The notes beneath the pieces are model-generated. The model did not search any database. It was not told where the DNA came from and saw only the letters and a list, made by a program, of their open reading frames with translations. From Neoroseomonas lacus (lineage in GTDB: Bacteria; Pseudomonadota; Alphaproteobacteria; Acetobacterales; Acetobacteraceae), in the NCBI RefSeq assembly GCF_014644535.1, contig NZ_BMKW01000009.1:241016-305015 (forward strand): a stretch of DNA of 64,000 bases, given 5' to 3'. The number at the start of each line of letters is the position of its first letter. Within the stretch, counting starts at the first letter, position 1. Positions 26,779-35,733 of the stretch are shown here, piece after piece. A program made the translations under genes and the position numbers.

Positions 26779-27813
26779 GTGACGTCTTCCGCCCCTTACC
26801 TGACCCCCGCCGAGGCCGCGCGGCGCCTCGGCGTCTCCATCAAGGCACTACGGCTCTATGAGCAGCGCGGCCTGGTGTCGCCGGTCCGCACCGGCTCCGG
26901 CTGGCGCGCCTACGGTCCCGCCGAGGTGGCTCGCGCCGGCGAGATCGTCGCCCTGCGCGCCCTCGGCCTCAGCCTCGCCCAGGTCGCGCAGGTGTTGGAT
27001 GGCGATGCGCAGGCCCTGGCGCCTGCACTGGCCGCCCACCAGGCGACGCTGGAGGATCGCCTCCACCACCTGGCCGGCACGCTGGACAGGGTCCGCACCC
27101 TGCGCGCCGACCTCGCCCGCGGCGCGGCGCCCGCCGCCGCCGACCTCGCGCGGCTGCTCGAGGCCGGGTCCGGCCCGGACGTCGCCTTCGACCTGCCCTG
27201 GCCCTGGGGTGGCGAGCGCTTCGAACTGCGCGACATCCCGGCGCTGACCTACATCATCGGCCCACTGGGCAGCGGCAAGACGCGGCTCGCCCATCGTCTC
27301 GCCGAGAGCCTGCCCGGCGCGGCCTTTCTCGGCCTTGACCGACTGGCCGACGGCGCCGCCGCGGACCAGGCCCACCTTGCCGCCGACCCGGCCTTGCACG
27401 CGCGGGTCGATGGGGCGCTGGCCTGGCTGGTCGAGGATGGCGCCACCCGCTCCCCGGCGCTCGTCGCGCTGGTCGCCGGGCTGGAAGCCAGTGGCCCGAC
27501 GGCCTTGGTGGTCGACATGGTCGAACAGGGGCTGGACCAGGCGAGCCAGGAAGCACTGATCGCCCATCTGCGCGCCCGGCCGCCGGGGACCCGCCCGCTG
27601 TTCCTGCTGACGCGGTCGAGCGCCATCCTCGACCTCGGCGCCGTCGGCGCGGATGAGGCGATCATCCTCTGCCCGGCCAATCACAGCCCGCCGAGCCGTG
27701 TCGCGCCCTATCTCGGCGCGCCGGGCCATGAGGCCGTCGCCACCTGCCTGGCCTCACCGGAGGTGCGGGCGCGCACGGAAGGCGTGGTCGCGATGCGACC
27801 CCCGGCGGCCTGA
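26779..27813 (+). CDS. MerR regulator fused to P-loop ATPase-like domain
   Basis: A 344-aa protein with a GTG start preceded by GAGGTG. Residues 8-80 are a MerR winged helix (TPAEAARRLGVSIKALRLYE, then GWRAYGPAEVARAGEIVALRALG). Residues 80-125 form the usual dimerisation coil. Instead of a short effector domain it continues for about 190 residues with a nucleotide-binding-type P-loop, IIGPLGSGKTRLAHRLAESL near residue 160. There is also a candidate Walker B strand (PTALVVDMVEQGL). The ATPase part resembles an AAA or kinase-like fold, and I cannot assign a subfamily. Neighbouring genes give no obvious target. Confidence 0.75.
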   Translation: MTSSAPYLTPAEAARRLGVSIKALRLYEQRGLVSPVRTGSGWRAYGPAEVARAGEIVALRALGLSLAQVAQVLDGDAQALAPALAAHQATLEDRLHHLAGTLDRVRTLRADLARGAAPAAADLARLLEAGSGPDVAFDLPWPWGGERFELRDIPALTYIIGPLGSGKTRLAHRLAESLPGAAFLGLDRLADGAAADQAHLAADPALHARVDGALAWLVEDGATRSPALVALVAGLEASGPTALVVDMVEQGLDQASQEALIAHLRARPPGTRPLFLLTRSSAILDLGAVGADEAIILCPANHSPPSRVAPYLGAPGHEAVATCLASPEVRARTEGVVAMRPPAA

Positions 27814-27885
27814 TGCCAACGGCACCAGGCGACGCGTCCTCGGGCATGATAAGGCGAAGGGCGCCACCCGCGCCCATCGGCCGTG

Positions 27886-29181
27886 CTATGCCGCGTCCAC
27901 CACCGGCGCCACCGCCGCCGCCACATCCAGCAGCGCGGCGTCGCCCATGCGCGGCCCGATGATCTGCACCCCCACCGGCACGCCGTTCGGCCCGGTGATG
28001 CAAGGGATGCCGATGCAGGGCACGTGCAGCAGCGTCCACATGCTGTTGAAGATCGGGTTGCCGGTATCCTGTCGCCCGACCGGCGCCTCGCCCGCGGCGG
28101 CCGGCGTCAGCACCGCGTCGTAGCCAGGAAAGACCGCGTCGAACAACCGGCGGCAGGCGGCGGCGTGGTCATAGGCCCAGACCATGTCGCGCGGCGTGAT
28201 GCCTTCCTTGTTCAGCGCGCGGTCGTGGAAGTCCTGGTGCAGCAGGCCGGGCGCGGCGAGGAATTCCTGCAGGAACGCCCCGCGCCCTTCGCCGTGCAGC
28301 ACGATGTGATGCGCGCGGGAGATCTCGTCGAAGGCATCTGGCAACACCATGTCCTCGACCACCGCGCCGGCAGCTTCCAGGCGCTTGGCCGCGGTCAGCA
28401 CCGCCTCCTGCGATTCCGGCGCGGCAATATTCCAATGCGGCCCACGACACAGCCCAATGCGCAGCCCGCCCACGCTCTTCGCGACCGGCGCCTCGGTGCC
28501 GAACAGCCGGAAGGCGCGTGCGACCAAGTGCAGGTCGGCCGGCGAGCGCCCATACCAGCCGATGGTGTCGAGCGTGTGCGAATACCGCTTCGCGCCCTCG
28601 CTGTTCACCACGCCATGTGTCGGCTTCATCGCATAGACGCCGCAGAATGACGCGGGACGGATAGTGCTGCCGCCGGTCTGCGTGCCGAAGGCGATCGGCA
28701 CCATCCCCTCCGCGACGGCGGCGGCGGAACCGGAGGAGGAACCACCCGGCGTGCGCGTCACGTCATGCGGGTTGCGCGTCAGCGCGCGCCTGCCGGCGGC
28801 GGCGAATTCCACCGTATCGGTCTTGCCGAATACCACCGCGCCCTCGCCCCGCGCGACGCCCACGCAGGCCGCGTCGCGCCCCTGCTGCAACCCGGCATAG
28901 AGCGGCGAGTTGTGGGTGGTCGGCATGTCGGCGGTGTCGATCATGTCCTTCACGCCGAGCGGCAGCCCGTGCAGCACGCCCTTCGCGTAAGCCTTGTCCA
29001 CGCGGCGCGCATTGCGGATGGCCAACTCGGCATCGAGAAAGACGAGGGCCTTGGTGATCGGCTCGCGTTCGGCGCAGCGTTCGAGGCAGGAGCGCGTCAG
29101 CGCCTCGGCCGTCAGCGAGCCATCCTGCAGCTTCGCGGCGGCCGCGGCGGCGGTGAGTTGCCAGGGTTCCATCGGGCTCAT
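27886..29181 (-). CDS. Amidase signature family hydrolase (1)
   Basis: A 431-aa amidase with the Ser-cisSer-Lys triad. The lysine lies in GLPLGVKDMIDTADMPT (about residue 75), the cis-Ser in TRTPGGSSSGSAAAVAEGM, and the nucleophile in FGTQTGGSTIRPASFCGVY (about 170). Such enzymes hydrolyse amides of many kinds. The ATG at 29181 (MSPMEPWQ) lies 5 bp after the stop of the second amidase gene, so the two are probably translated from one message. It forms an operon with an AbrB-type permease, suggesting uptake and hydrolysis of an amide. Confidence 0.87.
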   Translation of the reverse strand: MSPMEPWQLTAAAAAAKLQDGSLTAEALTRSCLERCAEREPITKALVFLDAELAIRNARRVDKAYAKGVLHGLPLGVKDMIDTADMPTTHNSPLYAGLQQGRDAACVGVARGEGAVVFGKTDTVEFAAAGRRALTRNPHDVTRTPGGSSSGSAAAVAEGMVPIAFGTQTGGSTIRPASFCGVYAMKPTHGVVNSEGAKRYSHTLDTIGWYGRSPADLHLVARAFRLFGTEAPVAKSVGGLRIGLCRGPHWNIAAPESQEAVLTAAKRLEAAGAVVEDMVLPDAFDEISRAHHIVLHGEGRGAFLQEFLAAPGLLHQDFHDRALNKEGITPRDMVWAYDHAAACRRLFDAVFPGYDAVLTPAAAGEAPVGRQDTGNPIFNSMWTLLHVPCIGIPCITGPNGVPVGVQIIGPRMGDAALLDVAAAVAPVVDAA

Positions 29182-29186
29182 CCTCG

Positions 29187-30731
29187 TCAGGGCCGGAACA
29201 CGCCGGCGGGTTCGGCGAATTTGTTGTCGAGGCGCGGCAATTCGGCCGCCGCGGTGGCGAGCGCCTGGGCCAGCTCCGCTTCCCGCGCTGCGCGATCCAC
29301 AGGCGGCGTCGGCGCCAGCGGCAGGTCGCCGCCACGCAGCGTCGGGCGACGGTCGCGCTCGCCGAGTCCGTCCTCGATCACCTGCGCCGCGCGCAACACG
29401 CGGCCCTCGCCGAAATACGGCCCCATCACCTGCACGTTGAGCGGCAGGCCATCGGCATCGAAGCCACACGGCACCGACATCGCCGGATGGCCCGACAGGC
29501 TGGCAATATTCATCGCACCCTCACGCGTGAAGGCGATGACCGCGGCCGGGTCATCGAAGCGCGGCGCGGTGCGATACGCCCCCGGCAGCAGCAGCAGATC
29601 GCACAGCCCGAACAGCGCATCGGTGGCGCGGGCGAGATGCCGCCGCAGGCGATGCGCGGCAATCACGTCGCCGGCGCGGATCATCGAGCCCGTGGTCAAT
29701 TTGTCGCGCAGCGCCTGGCCCATCATCCCGGCGCGCTCGACGAAATCCGCCTCGTGGATCGAGTAGGAATCGGCCGGGTTGATGATCCCCGCCGCGCGCC
29801 GGTAATGCGCGAGCGGTGCGGGCAGCGGGATCTCCATCAGCCGCGCCCCACGCGATTCCAGCAGCCGCGCCGTCGCCTCGACGCCGGCGGCGATGGCGGG
29901 CGTGATCTCGCTGTCCGGCAGGCCGGTGACGATGCCGACCGTCATGCTCGCCACGCCCGCGCGCAGCCCGTCACGATAATCCGGCACCGGCAGCGTGCTG
30001 GAACCCGCATCCCCTGGGTCATGCCCGGCGACGACGTTCAGCACCAGGGCGCTGTCTTCCGCCGTCCAGCACAGCGCGCCGGTGACGTCGAGCGACCAGC
30101 AATTGGGCAGCACGCCCGCGCGACTGGTGCGCCCATAGGTCGCCTTCAGCCCCTGCAACCCATTCGCCGCCGCCGGCAGGCGGATCGACCCGCCGGTATC
30201 CGACCCGAGCGCGAAGGGCGCGATCCCCGCCGCCACTGCCGCGCCCGACCCGGTCGAGGAGCCACCGGTGAAGCGGTCGAGGTCCCACGGGTTGCGCGCC
30301 ACCGGGAACGGCAGGTCGTGATGCACCGCGCCCGTCCCGGTGCCGTATTCCCAGGTGTTCAGCTTGCCGAGCAGGATGGCGCCCGCCGCCTCCAGCCGCG
30401 CGATGATATGCGCGGAGGCATCGGGCACGAAGTCCAGCATCAGCCGCGAGCCGCCGGTGGTGCGGATGCCGGCGGTGAAATAATTGTCCTTCACCGCGAA
30501 GCCGACGCCATGCAGCGGGCCGCGCCACAGCCCGGTGGCGATCTCGGCTTCGGCGCGTCGCGCGGCGGCCATGGCGTGGTCGCGCAACGGCGTGATGTAG
30601 GCGCGCACGCGCCCGTCGATCGCGTCGATCCGGTCGAAGATCGCATGCACATGATCGACCGATGAGAGGCGCCGCGTAGCGATGCGCCGCCCCGCCTCGG
30701 CGGCGGAGAGGAAGCAGGGGTCGTCGCTCAT
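29187..30731 (-). CDS. Amidase signature family hydrolase (2)
   Basis: A 514-aa amidase. The catalytic lysine is in GVGFAVKDNYFTAGIRTTGG (about residue 85), the cis-Ser in DRFTGGSSTGSGAAVAAG and the nucleophile in LGSDTGGSIRLPAAANGLQG. Length and C-terminal layout (VPCGFDADGLPLNVQVMGP) resemble allophanate-hydrolase-like or indoleacetamide-type amidases, without allowing a substrate call. The start overlaps the AbrB-type gene by 4 bp, a clear sign of translational coupling. Only moderately similar to the neighbouring amidase, so this is not a recent duplication. Confidence 0.87.
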   Translation of the reverse strand: MSDDPCFLSAAEAGRRIATRRLSSVDHVHAIFDRIDAIDGRVRAYITPLRDHAMAAARRAEAEIATGLWRGPLHGVGFAVKDNYFTAGIRTTGGSRLMLDFVPDASAHIIARLEAAGAILLGKLNTWEYGTGTGAVHHDLPFPVARNPWDLDRFTGGSSTGSGAAVAAGIAPFALGSDTGGSIRLPAAANGLQGLKATYGRTSRAGVLPNCWSLDVTGALCWTAEDSALVLNVVAGHDPGDAGSSTLPVPDYRDGLRAGVASMTVGIVTGLPDSEITPAIAAGVEATARLLESRGARLMEIPLPAPLAHYRRAAGIINPADSYSIHEADFVERAGMMGQALRDKLTTGSMIRAGDVIAAHRLRRHLARATDALFGLCDLLLLPGAYRTAPRFDDPAAVIAFTREGAMNIASLSGHPAMSVPCGFDADGLPLNVQVMGPYFGEGRVLRAAQVIEDGLGERDRRPTLRGGDLPLAPTPPVDRAAREAELAQALATAAAELPRLDNKFAEPAGVFRP

Positions 30732-31771
30732 TCGGATTTCTTCCTCGCATGCAGCAGGCGGAAAGCGGGCGGCGTCAGCACGGTCACCAGGAAGATGCGG
30801 GTGACGTGCAGCGTGACGATCAATGCAACATCGAGGCCGAGCACCTTGCCGGTCAGGCTCATCTCCGCCACGCCGCCAGGTGCGGTGCCGAGCAGCATCG
30901 CGCCCACCGGTTCGCCGAACGCCCAGGCGAGCACGATGGCGGCGACCGCGCAGGCGGCCATCAGCTGCACCACCTGCATCACCGCATAGGGCAGGAAGCG
31001 GCGCAGCGGACGGATCGTCTCGCGCCCGAAAGCGGCGCCGAGGCTGGTCCCCAGCATCACCTGCGCCAGGGAAGACAGCCACGGCGGCACGCCCGACAGC
31101 ACGACGCCCGAGGCGGTCAGCGCCGCCGTCACCGAGAGCGGCCCGAGCATCCATCCTGCCCGCACCCCGCCCCAAACCAGCAGCCACCCCGCCACCAGGC
31201 CACCCGCGACCTGCATCGCCAGGATCAGCGGCAGGAAGGGCAGGATGAAGGAGAGCTGCGGCATGTCCCCCCGCAGCCCCAGCAACGCGAAGATGTTGGG
31301 CACCAGGATGACGACGGAACAGACGCGCAGCAATTGCGCCAGCGCGACCGGTGCGGGCCTTCCGCCATAGCCTTCGGCGAGCATCGCCATGTCTGCGACG
31401 CCGCCGGGGATCGAGGCGAACCACGCCGTCGCCATGTCCACCCGCGCCCGTTTCGCGAGCAGCGGGGCGAGTGCCGCGCCGATCGCCAGCGTCACGAAGG
31501 CCGCCAGCAGCAGCAGCCCTGCCTTGGCAGCGAGCACCGCCGCGGTGGCCGGCGTGAAATAGGAACCCAGCGCGATGCCGATGATGCCGAGGAAGAAGTT
31601 GCGCATCTTCGGGTTGGCATCGGCCGGCAGCCCGGCGAGGCGCGCGCCGGCCACCGCGACCAGCGCGCCAATCAGCCAGGGCAATGGCAGGTGAAGCAGC
31701 CAGAATATTGTGCCGCCCACGCCGCCGATGACGGCACCGAACAGCAGGCGCAGGGCCTGGGTGGCGGTCAC
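30728..31771 (-). CDS. AbrB family membrane protein
   Basis: A 347-aa protein with about 10 membrane helices in two repeats. It has the AbrB family glycine-rich features PLPWLIGALVAVAGARLAG (residue 30), FASIPGGVADMAMLAEGYGG (about 130) and the duplicated LLGTAPGGVAEMSLTGKVLG (about 295). The family is often labelled ammonia monooxygenase-like, but it is better regarded as a putative transporter or regulator of AidB-type processes with no proven activity. It leads the operon with two amidases. Confidence 0.8.
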   Translation of the reverse strand: MTATQALRLLFGAVIGGVGGTIFWLLHLPLPWLIGALVAVAGARLAGLPADANPKMRNFFLGIIGIALGSYFTPATAAVLAAKAGLLLLAAFVTLAIGAALAPLLAKRARVDMATAWFASIPGGVADMAMLAEGYGGRPAPVALAQLLRVCSVVILVPNIFALLGLRGDMPQLSFILPFLPLILAMQVAGGLVAGWLLVWGGVRAGWMLGPLSVTAALTASGVVLSGVPPWLSSLAQVMLGTSLGAAFGRETIRPLRRFLPYAVMQVVQLMAACAVAAIVLAWAFGEPVGAMLLGTAPGGVAEMSLTGKVLGLDVALIVTLHVTRIFLVTVLTPPAFRLLHARKKSE

Positions 31772-32017
31772 GACGGGCCGCCCAGGTCAGTCTCCAGGGG
31801 CTGGCGAATGCTGGCGTGCTCCTTGGTCGGTCATCGCGAGGGCGATCCTGGGTACCCGAACGATCCTCGCACGCAAGTCCCGCGCCACTAAGGGGATGGT
31901 AGCGAATTGCCGCCATGCTTGGCGTGAAGGGGTGGCCAGTCCCGCCGGCAACCGAGCCTAGAGACGGCCATCCTGCAGCCAGGCCCCACGCCGCCACCGC
32001 GCCGCGCCGCGCGGGCC
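31772..32017. other. Intergenic, promoter region of amidase operon and pga locus
   Basis: The gap lies between the divergent AbrB gene and the pgaA remnant. No hairpin family or small gene is evident. It presumably holds both promoters. Confidence 0.35.
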
Positions 32018-33083
32018 ATGGCGGGATTCGTTCTCGCCCTCGCGCTGCTCGCGGCGCCGCCGGCGCGGGCAACAGGATGCCGCGGCCCTGCGCGCCGCCG
32101 GCGTGGCGGCAGCGCGCGCCGGCCAAACGGCGGAAGCCCGCCTCCTGCTCGAAGCCGCCCTTGCCACGGCGCCAGGCGACGCCGGCGCGCTGGCCGATCT
32201 CGTCGTCGTGCTGTCATGGGCCGGGTAGGATCGGCAGGCGCTGGCGCGCTTCACCACCTTGCGCGACCCGCCGGCCTACTCCATCGCCGCCGCTGCGGTT
32301 TCCGCGCGGCACAGCGGTCAGGCGGCGCGCGCCGTCGTGCTGTATCGCCGCGCCATCGCGGCCGGCAAGACCGGCACCGAAACGCGCCTCGGCCTCGGCC
32401 TCGGCCTCGCCTTGGCTGAGGCCGCCGCCGCCCGCACCACCCTCGCCGAGGCCGAGGCCATCGACCCCGGCAGCCCGCGCATCGCCCAGGTCGTCGCCGA
32501 GATCGCCCGCCCGCCCGCGCCACCCTCGATCCTGCCGCGCATCGACGCCCTGCTCGATGCCGGCCACCCCTTCGATGCGCTGGCATTGCTGGAACCCGGC
32601 CGATGCCGCTGGGGCGGGCATCGTCTGGCGCGCCTCCGATTTTCGCGAGGCCGGCGCGTCCTTCCGCGTCATGCGCTTCTTCGACGACAACATCCGGCTC
32701 ATCGGATTCCTCGGCTGGCAGGAACGGGAGATGAACCTGCCGGACTGGAAACTCGACCTGCAACCCTATGCCTATGCGATGCAGAACAGCGAGCAGGGCA
32801 CGCCCTACTACAATCCGAAAGCGACCTCGAGACCGGCATCACCGCCTCGCTCACCTGGTTCGCCTGGAAGCGCTATGAAGGCGAATTGCGCGTGCGCTTC
32901 GTCGCCACCGCCAGCGGCTAATGGCAGCAGAACTACGGCTGGTCGCCGCTCATCGCGCTGCGCTGGGAGAACCAGCATGTGCTGCTGGGCACCTTCTCCA
33001 TCGCCTACGGTGCGGACTGGGTCTCGCGCGACCATGACGGGCAGCGGGAGGATGGGCTGACCGTCACCGGCATGGTGCGCTGA
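32018..33083 (+). pseudogene. pgaA: pgaA remnant (PNAG export porin), frameshifts, stops and deletion
   Basis: Pieces of PgaA, the outer-membrane porin for poly-beta-1,6-GlcNAc, can be followed across three frames. They start with a signal-like segment (MAGFVLALALLAAPPARA). TPR-like stretches follow (ALRAAGVAAARAGQTAEARL, then ALARFTTLRDPPAYS). The C-terminal barrel reads WKLDLQPYAYAMQNSEQG, YYNP, SLTWFAWKRYEGELRVRF and GWSPLIALRWENQHVLLGTF. I see a frameshift near 32070, a nonsense TAG near 32226, frameshifts near 32600 and 32820, and a TAA at 32920. Reassembled it is about 350 residues against some 800 in functional PgaA, so a large central part is deleted. Confidence 0.8.
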
Positions 33084-33091
33084 AGGTTCTG

Positions 33092-33782
33092 ATGCGCATC
33101 CTGCCCCTCACCCGCCGTGGGGTGCTGTCGCTGCCCGTCGCCCTCGCCCTGCCGCGCGGCACGCAGGCACAGGCCCGGCCCGGGCCGCTTCGCCACCATC
33201 GCCTATCACGCGATCGGCGAGGATGGGCGTGACAAGCACTACTCCATCGCCGAGAGCATGCTGGTCCAGCACGTCTCCTTCCTGCGGCAGGATGGCTGGC
33301 ACTTCATCGGTATCGACGCGCTGCTCGCCGCGCCCGACGGCCGCCGGCCGTTGCCGGACAAGGTGCTGTTGCTGTCCTTCGACGATGGCTATGACGACTA
33401 TGCCACCCGCGTCTTCCCGCTGCTGCACGCCGTCAACGTGCCGGCGGTCGTCGCGCTGGTCACCTCCTGGATGGAGACGCCGGCCAACGGCACCCTCGAC
33501 TATGGCGGCACGCCGACGCCACGGCGCGGCCTCATCACCTGGGCGCAGGCGCGCGCGATGCAGGCGAGCAGGCTGTGCGAATTCGCCTCGCACACGCATG
33601 ACCTGCACCACGGCGTGCCGGCCAATCCGCAGGGCGATGTCAAGCTCGCGGTGGTGACGCGCAACTGGAACGGCGTGCGCTACGAGACCGACGCCAAATG
33701 GAAACGCCGCATCGAGACCGACCTTGCCCGCGCCAGCACAATCCTGGCGCGCGAACTCGGCAGCCGGCCGCGCTGCATGATG
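33092..33782 (+). pseudogene. pgaB: pgaB remnant (PNAG deacetylase domain), frameshifted and truncated
   Basis: The ATG at 33092 gives a leader (MRILPLTRRGVLSLPVALAL) that goes out of frame near 33180. The next frame is a PgaB-type CE4 deacetylase domain: FATIAYHAIGEDGRDKHYSI, then LLLSFDDGYDDYATRVFPLL with the metal-site Asp pair, then CEFASHTHDLHHG with the metal-site histidines. Normal PgaB continues with a glycoside-hydrolase-like C-terminal domain. Here the sequence jumps at about 33780 directly into the pgaC coding region. The GH part is therefore deleted and the gene cannot make full PgaB. Confidence 0.82.
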
Positions 33783-34379
33783 TCGGCTGGTGGACCCCGG
33801 ACAACCTTACCGACGATGTCGATGTCACCTGGAAGCTGCAGCGCCGCCGCTGGGTGGTGCATTTCGAACCCAACGCGCTCTCCTACATCTTGATGCCCGA
33901 GACGCTGCGCGGGCTGTGGAAGCAGCGGCTGCGCTGGGCCGAGGGCGGGGCGCAGACCTTACCTCCGCAACGCACCGGATCATCTGCGCTGGGATGGGCG
34001 GCGCATGGGGGGCGTGCTGGCGCAATACGTCGTTTCGACCGCTTGGTGCTACGCCATGATCTTCACCCTGGCGATGACAGCGCTGGGCCAGTTCGGCCTT
34101 GTGCCGCCGGTGCTCGAACCCGCACCCTCGCTGCTGTCGATCTGGGGGATGGTACTGTCGGTCGCCTGCCTGGTGCAGTTCGCCATCGCGCTGTTCATTG
34201 ACCGGCGGCATGAACCGGCCAAGGCGCAGGCCTTCCGGCCGCTGCTGCGGGTCATCTGGTATCCGGCGGCGTTCTGGATGCCGTCGGCCGCCTCCACCGC
34301 CGCCGGTTTTTCGCGCGCCCTGCTGCGGCGCGACGGAGCCCGCGCGCGATGGACCAGTCCCGACAGGGGGTTCCGCTGA
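33783..34379 (+). pseudogene. pgaC: pgaC remnant (PNAG synthase C-terminal part), frameshifted
   Basis: It begins inside the glycosyltransferase domain with GWWTPDNLTDDVDVTWKLQ (catalytic TED-like region), continues with EPNALSYILMPETLRGLWKQ and has the QRLRW motif that binds the growing chain. The first 240 or so residues, with the N-terminal helices and DxD motif, are missing because of the deletion that fused it to pgaB. One extra T near 33958-33962 shifts the frame. The C-terminal membrane part resumes in another frame (LAQYVVSTAWCYAMIFTLAM onward). The stop codon overlaps the pgaD start. No functional GT2 synthase is expected. Confidence 0.82.
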
Positions 34380-34849
34380 TGCATGGTCCGGTCCGCTTCG
34401 TCCCGCCGCTGATCCTTGATGCCGCCTCGCGCCCACGCGCCGCGCGGTGGCGGGACGCGGTGCTGACGCTGCTGCTCTGGGCCGGCTGGTGCTACCTGTT
34501 GGCGGCGGCGGTCGGTGCGCTATGGGTGCCGCCCTTCGTGCAGCGGCTGCTGCCGGTCGCCCCGCCGGCGCATCCGTGGGATGTCGTGCACGTCGCGGTG
34601 CTGTGCGTCGCCATCGCCACCTTCATCTGCACGCTAATGTTGCTGCGGGTCATCGTCGAGCGTCGCCGCTACGCTGGCGAGGACCGCCGCCGTGCCTTCC
34701 CGCGCCCGGATGATGCCGCCATCGCCGAGGATTTCGGTGTCGCCGCCGCGGCGCTGCCTGGCTGGCGCAGCGCGCGTCGCCTTGCCATCCACCACGATGC
34801 GGCGGGGCAGGTGATACGGATGGAGACCGGCGAGCCGGTCAGGCGATGA
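34379..34849 (+). CDS. pgaD: PgaD-like PNAG synthesis accessory protein
   Basis: A 156-aa protein with two membrane helices (about residues 27-50 and 68-95), matching the small inner-membrane partner of PgaC. The family block WRDAVLTLLLWAGWCYLLAA is present. In working systems PgaC and PgaD together bind c-di-GMP to switch on synthesis. The ATG overlaps the pgaC stop as TGATG. The reading frame appears intact, but without PgaABC it probably has no function. Its end overlaps the convergent diguanylate cyclase by 11 bp. An in-frame ATG at 34349 is a possible earlier start. Confidence 0.72.
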   Translation: MHGPVRFVPPLILDAASRPRAARWRDAVLTLLLWAGWCYLLAAAVGALWVPPFVQRLLPVAPPAHPWDVVHVAVLCVAIATFICTLMLLRVIVERRRYAGEDRRRAFPRPDDAAIAEDFGVAAAALPGWRSARRLAIHHDAAGQVIRMETGEPVRR

Positions 34850-35663
34850 CCACCCGGTCCCGGCCGGCCGCCTTGGCGGCATAGAGTGCGCGGTCCGCCG
34901 CCGCGAGGGCGGCCTCCAACGCCGATTCATCACCGGCCGGGTCCAGCGCGACGATCCCGGCGCTGAAGGTGACGAGGCTGTCCGCCCCGGCCGGATGGGC
35001 CACTTCCGTCGCGACCACAGCACGCAATCGGTCTGCGACCTGCGCCGAATCGGCCACGCCATCGGGCAGCAGCAGGGCGAATTCCTCCCCGCCCAGGCGC
35101 CCGGCCACATCACTGCCGCGCACCGCCTGGCCGATCGCCACGGCGACGCCGCGCAGCACCGCATCGCCGGCCGGGTGGCCGAAATTGTCGTTGATCGCCT
35201 TAAAGCGATCGAGGTCGAGCATCATCACCGAACAGCGGCCGCCATTGCGGCGCGCAGCGGCCATCGCGAGCAGCGCGCGGGCGAGGAAGCCACGCCGGTT
35301 CGGCAGGCCGGTCAGCGGATCGGTCTCCGACAGCATGGCGAGCTGCTTTTCAAGCTGGTCGCGGCGCCGCCAGCTTTCGATCTGCAGCAGGAAGAAGACT
35401 GGCACCAACTCGTCGAGCGAGGCCCAGAACCAGTCGATCGTCCGGCTCTCCGGCACCGCGCCCAGACGCAACACGGACACGATATCGATGATCGACAGCG
35501 TGGCGATGCCGACCAGCAACGGCAATCCAAGCAGGCGCATGGCGCGGCGCCAGCGGTCGCCGCGCACCGACACGGCCCGCATGGCGCCGTAGGCCAGCGC
35601 GGCGATGGCCAGCCCCGCCGTTGTCGTGCGCAGGGCAAAGTGCAGGAAGATGTCCCAGGGCAT
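34839..35663 (-). CDS. Membrane diguanylate cyclase (GGDEF)
   Basis: A 274-aa protein that makes c-di-GMP from two GTP. The N-terminal 95 residues contain about three membrane segments. The GGDEF domain starts at TDPLTGLPNRRGF (about residue 115), has DLDRFKAINDNFGHPAGD, and an intact active site GRLGGEEFALLLP near residue 190. An RxxD inhibitory site (RGSD) lies five residues before GGEEF, so product feedback is expected. It is convergent with the decayed pga locus. C-di-GMP is the known activator of PgaCD, so the two were probably functionally linked. Confidence 0.93.
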   Translation of the reverse strand: MPWDIFLHFALRTTTAGLAIAALAYGAMRAVSVRGDRWRRAMRLLGLPLLVGIATLSIIDIVSVLRLGAVPESRTIDWFWASLDELVPVFFLLQIESWRRRDQLEKQLAMLSETDPLTGLPNRRGFLARALLAMAAARRNGGRCSVMMLDLDRFKAINDNFGHPAGDAVLRGVAVAIGQAVRGSDVAGRLGGEEFALLLPDGVADSAQVADRLRAVVATEVAHPAGADSLVTFSAGIVALDPAGDESALEAALAAADRALYAAKAAGRDRVVIA

Positions 35664-35733
35664 GGCGCGGCCTCTCTGGTTAGCCCGGCAGGCGCCGGCA
35701 CGCCATCAATGGACGAAACATCTTGGGAAACCG

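Noticed and set aside
30728-31771. Ammonia monooxygenase
   Set aside because: The label is historical for AbrB-family proteins. The sequence is a 10-helix membrane protein without AmoA features.
29187-32126. A 979-codon frame on the minus strand spanning the second amidase and the AbrB-type gene
   Set aside because: Its C-terminal 514 codons are the real amidase. The upstream half is an out-of-frame shadow of the AbrB-type gene and is Arg/Gly-rich without homology.
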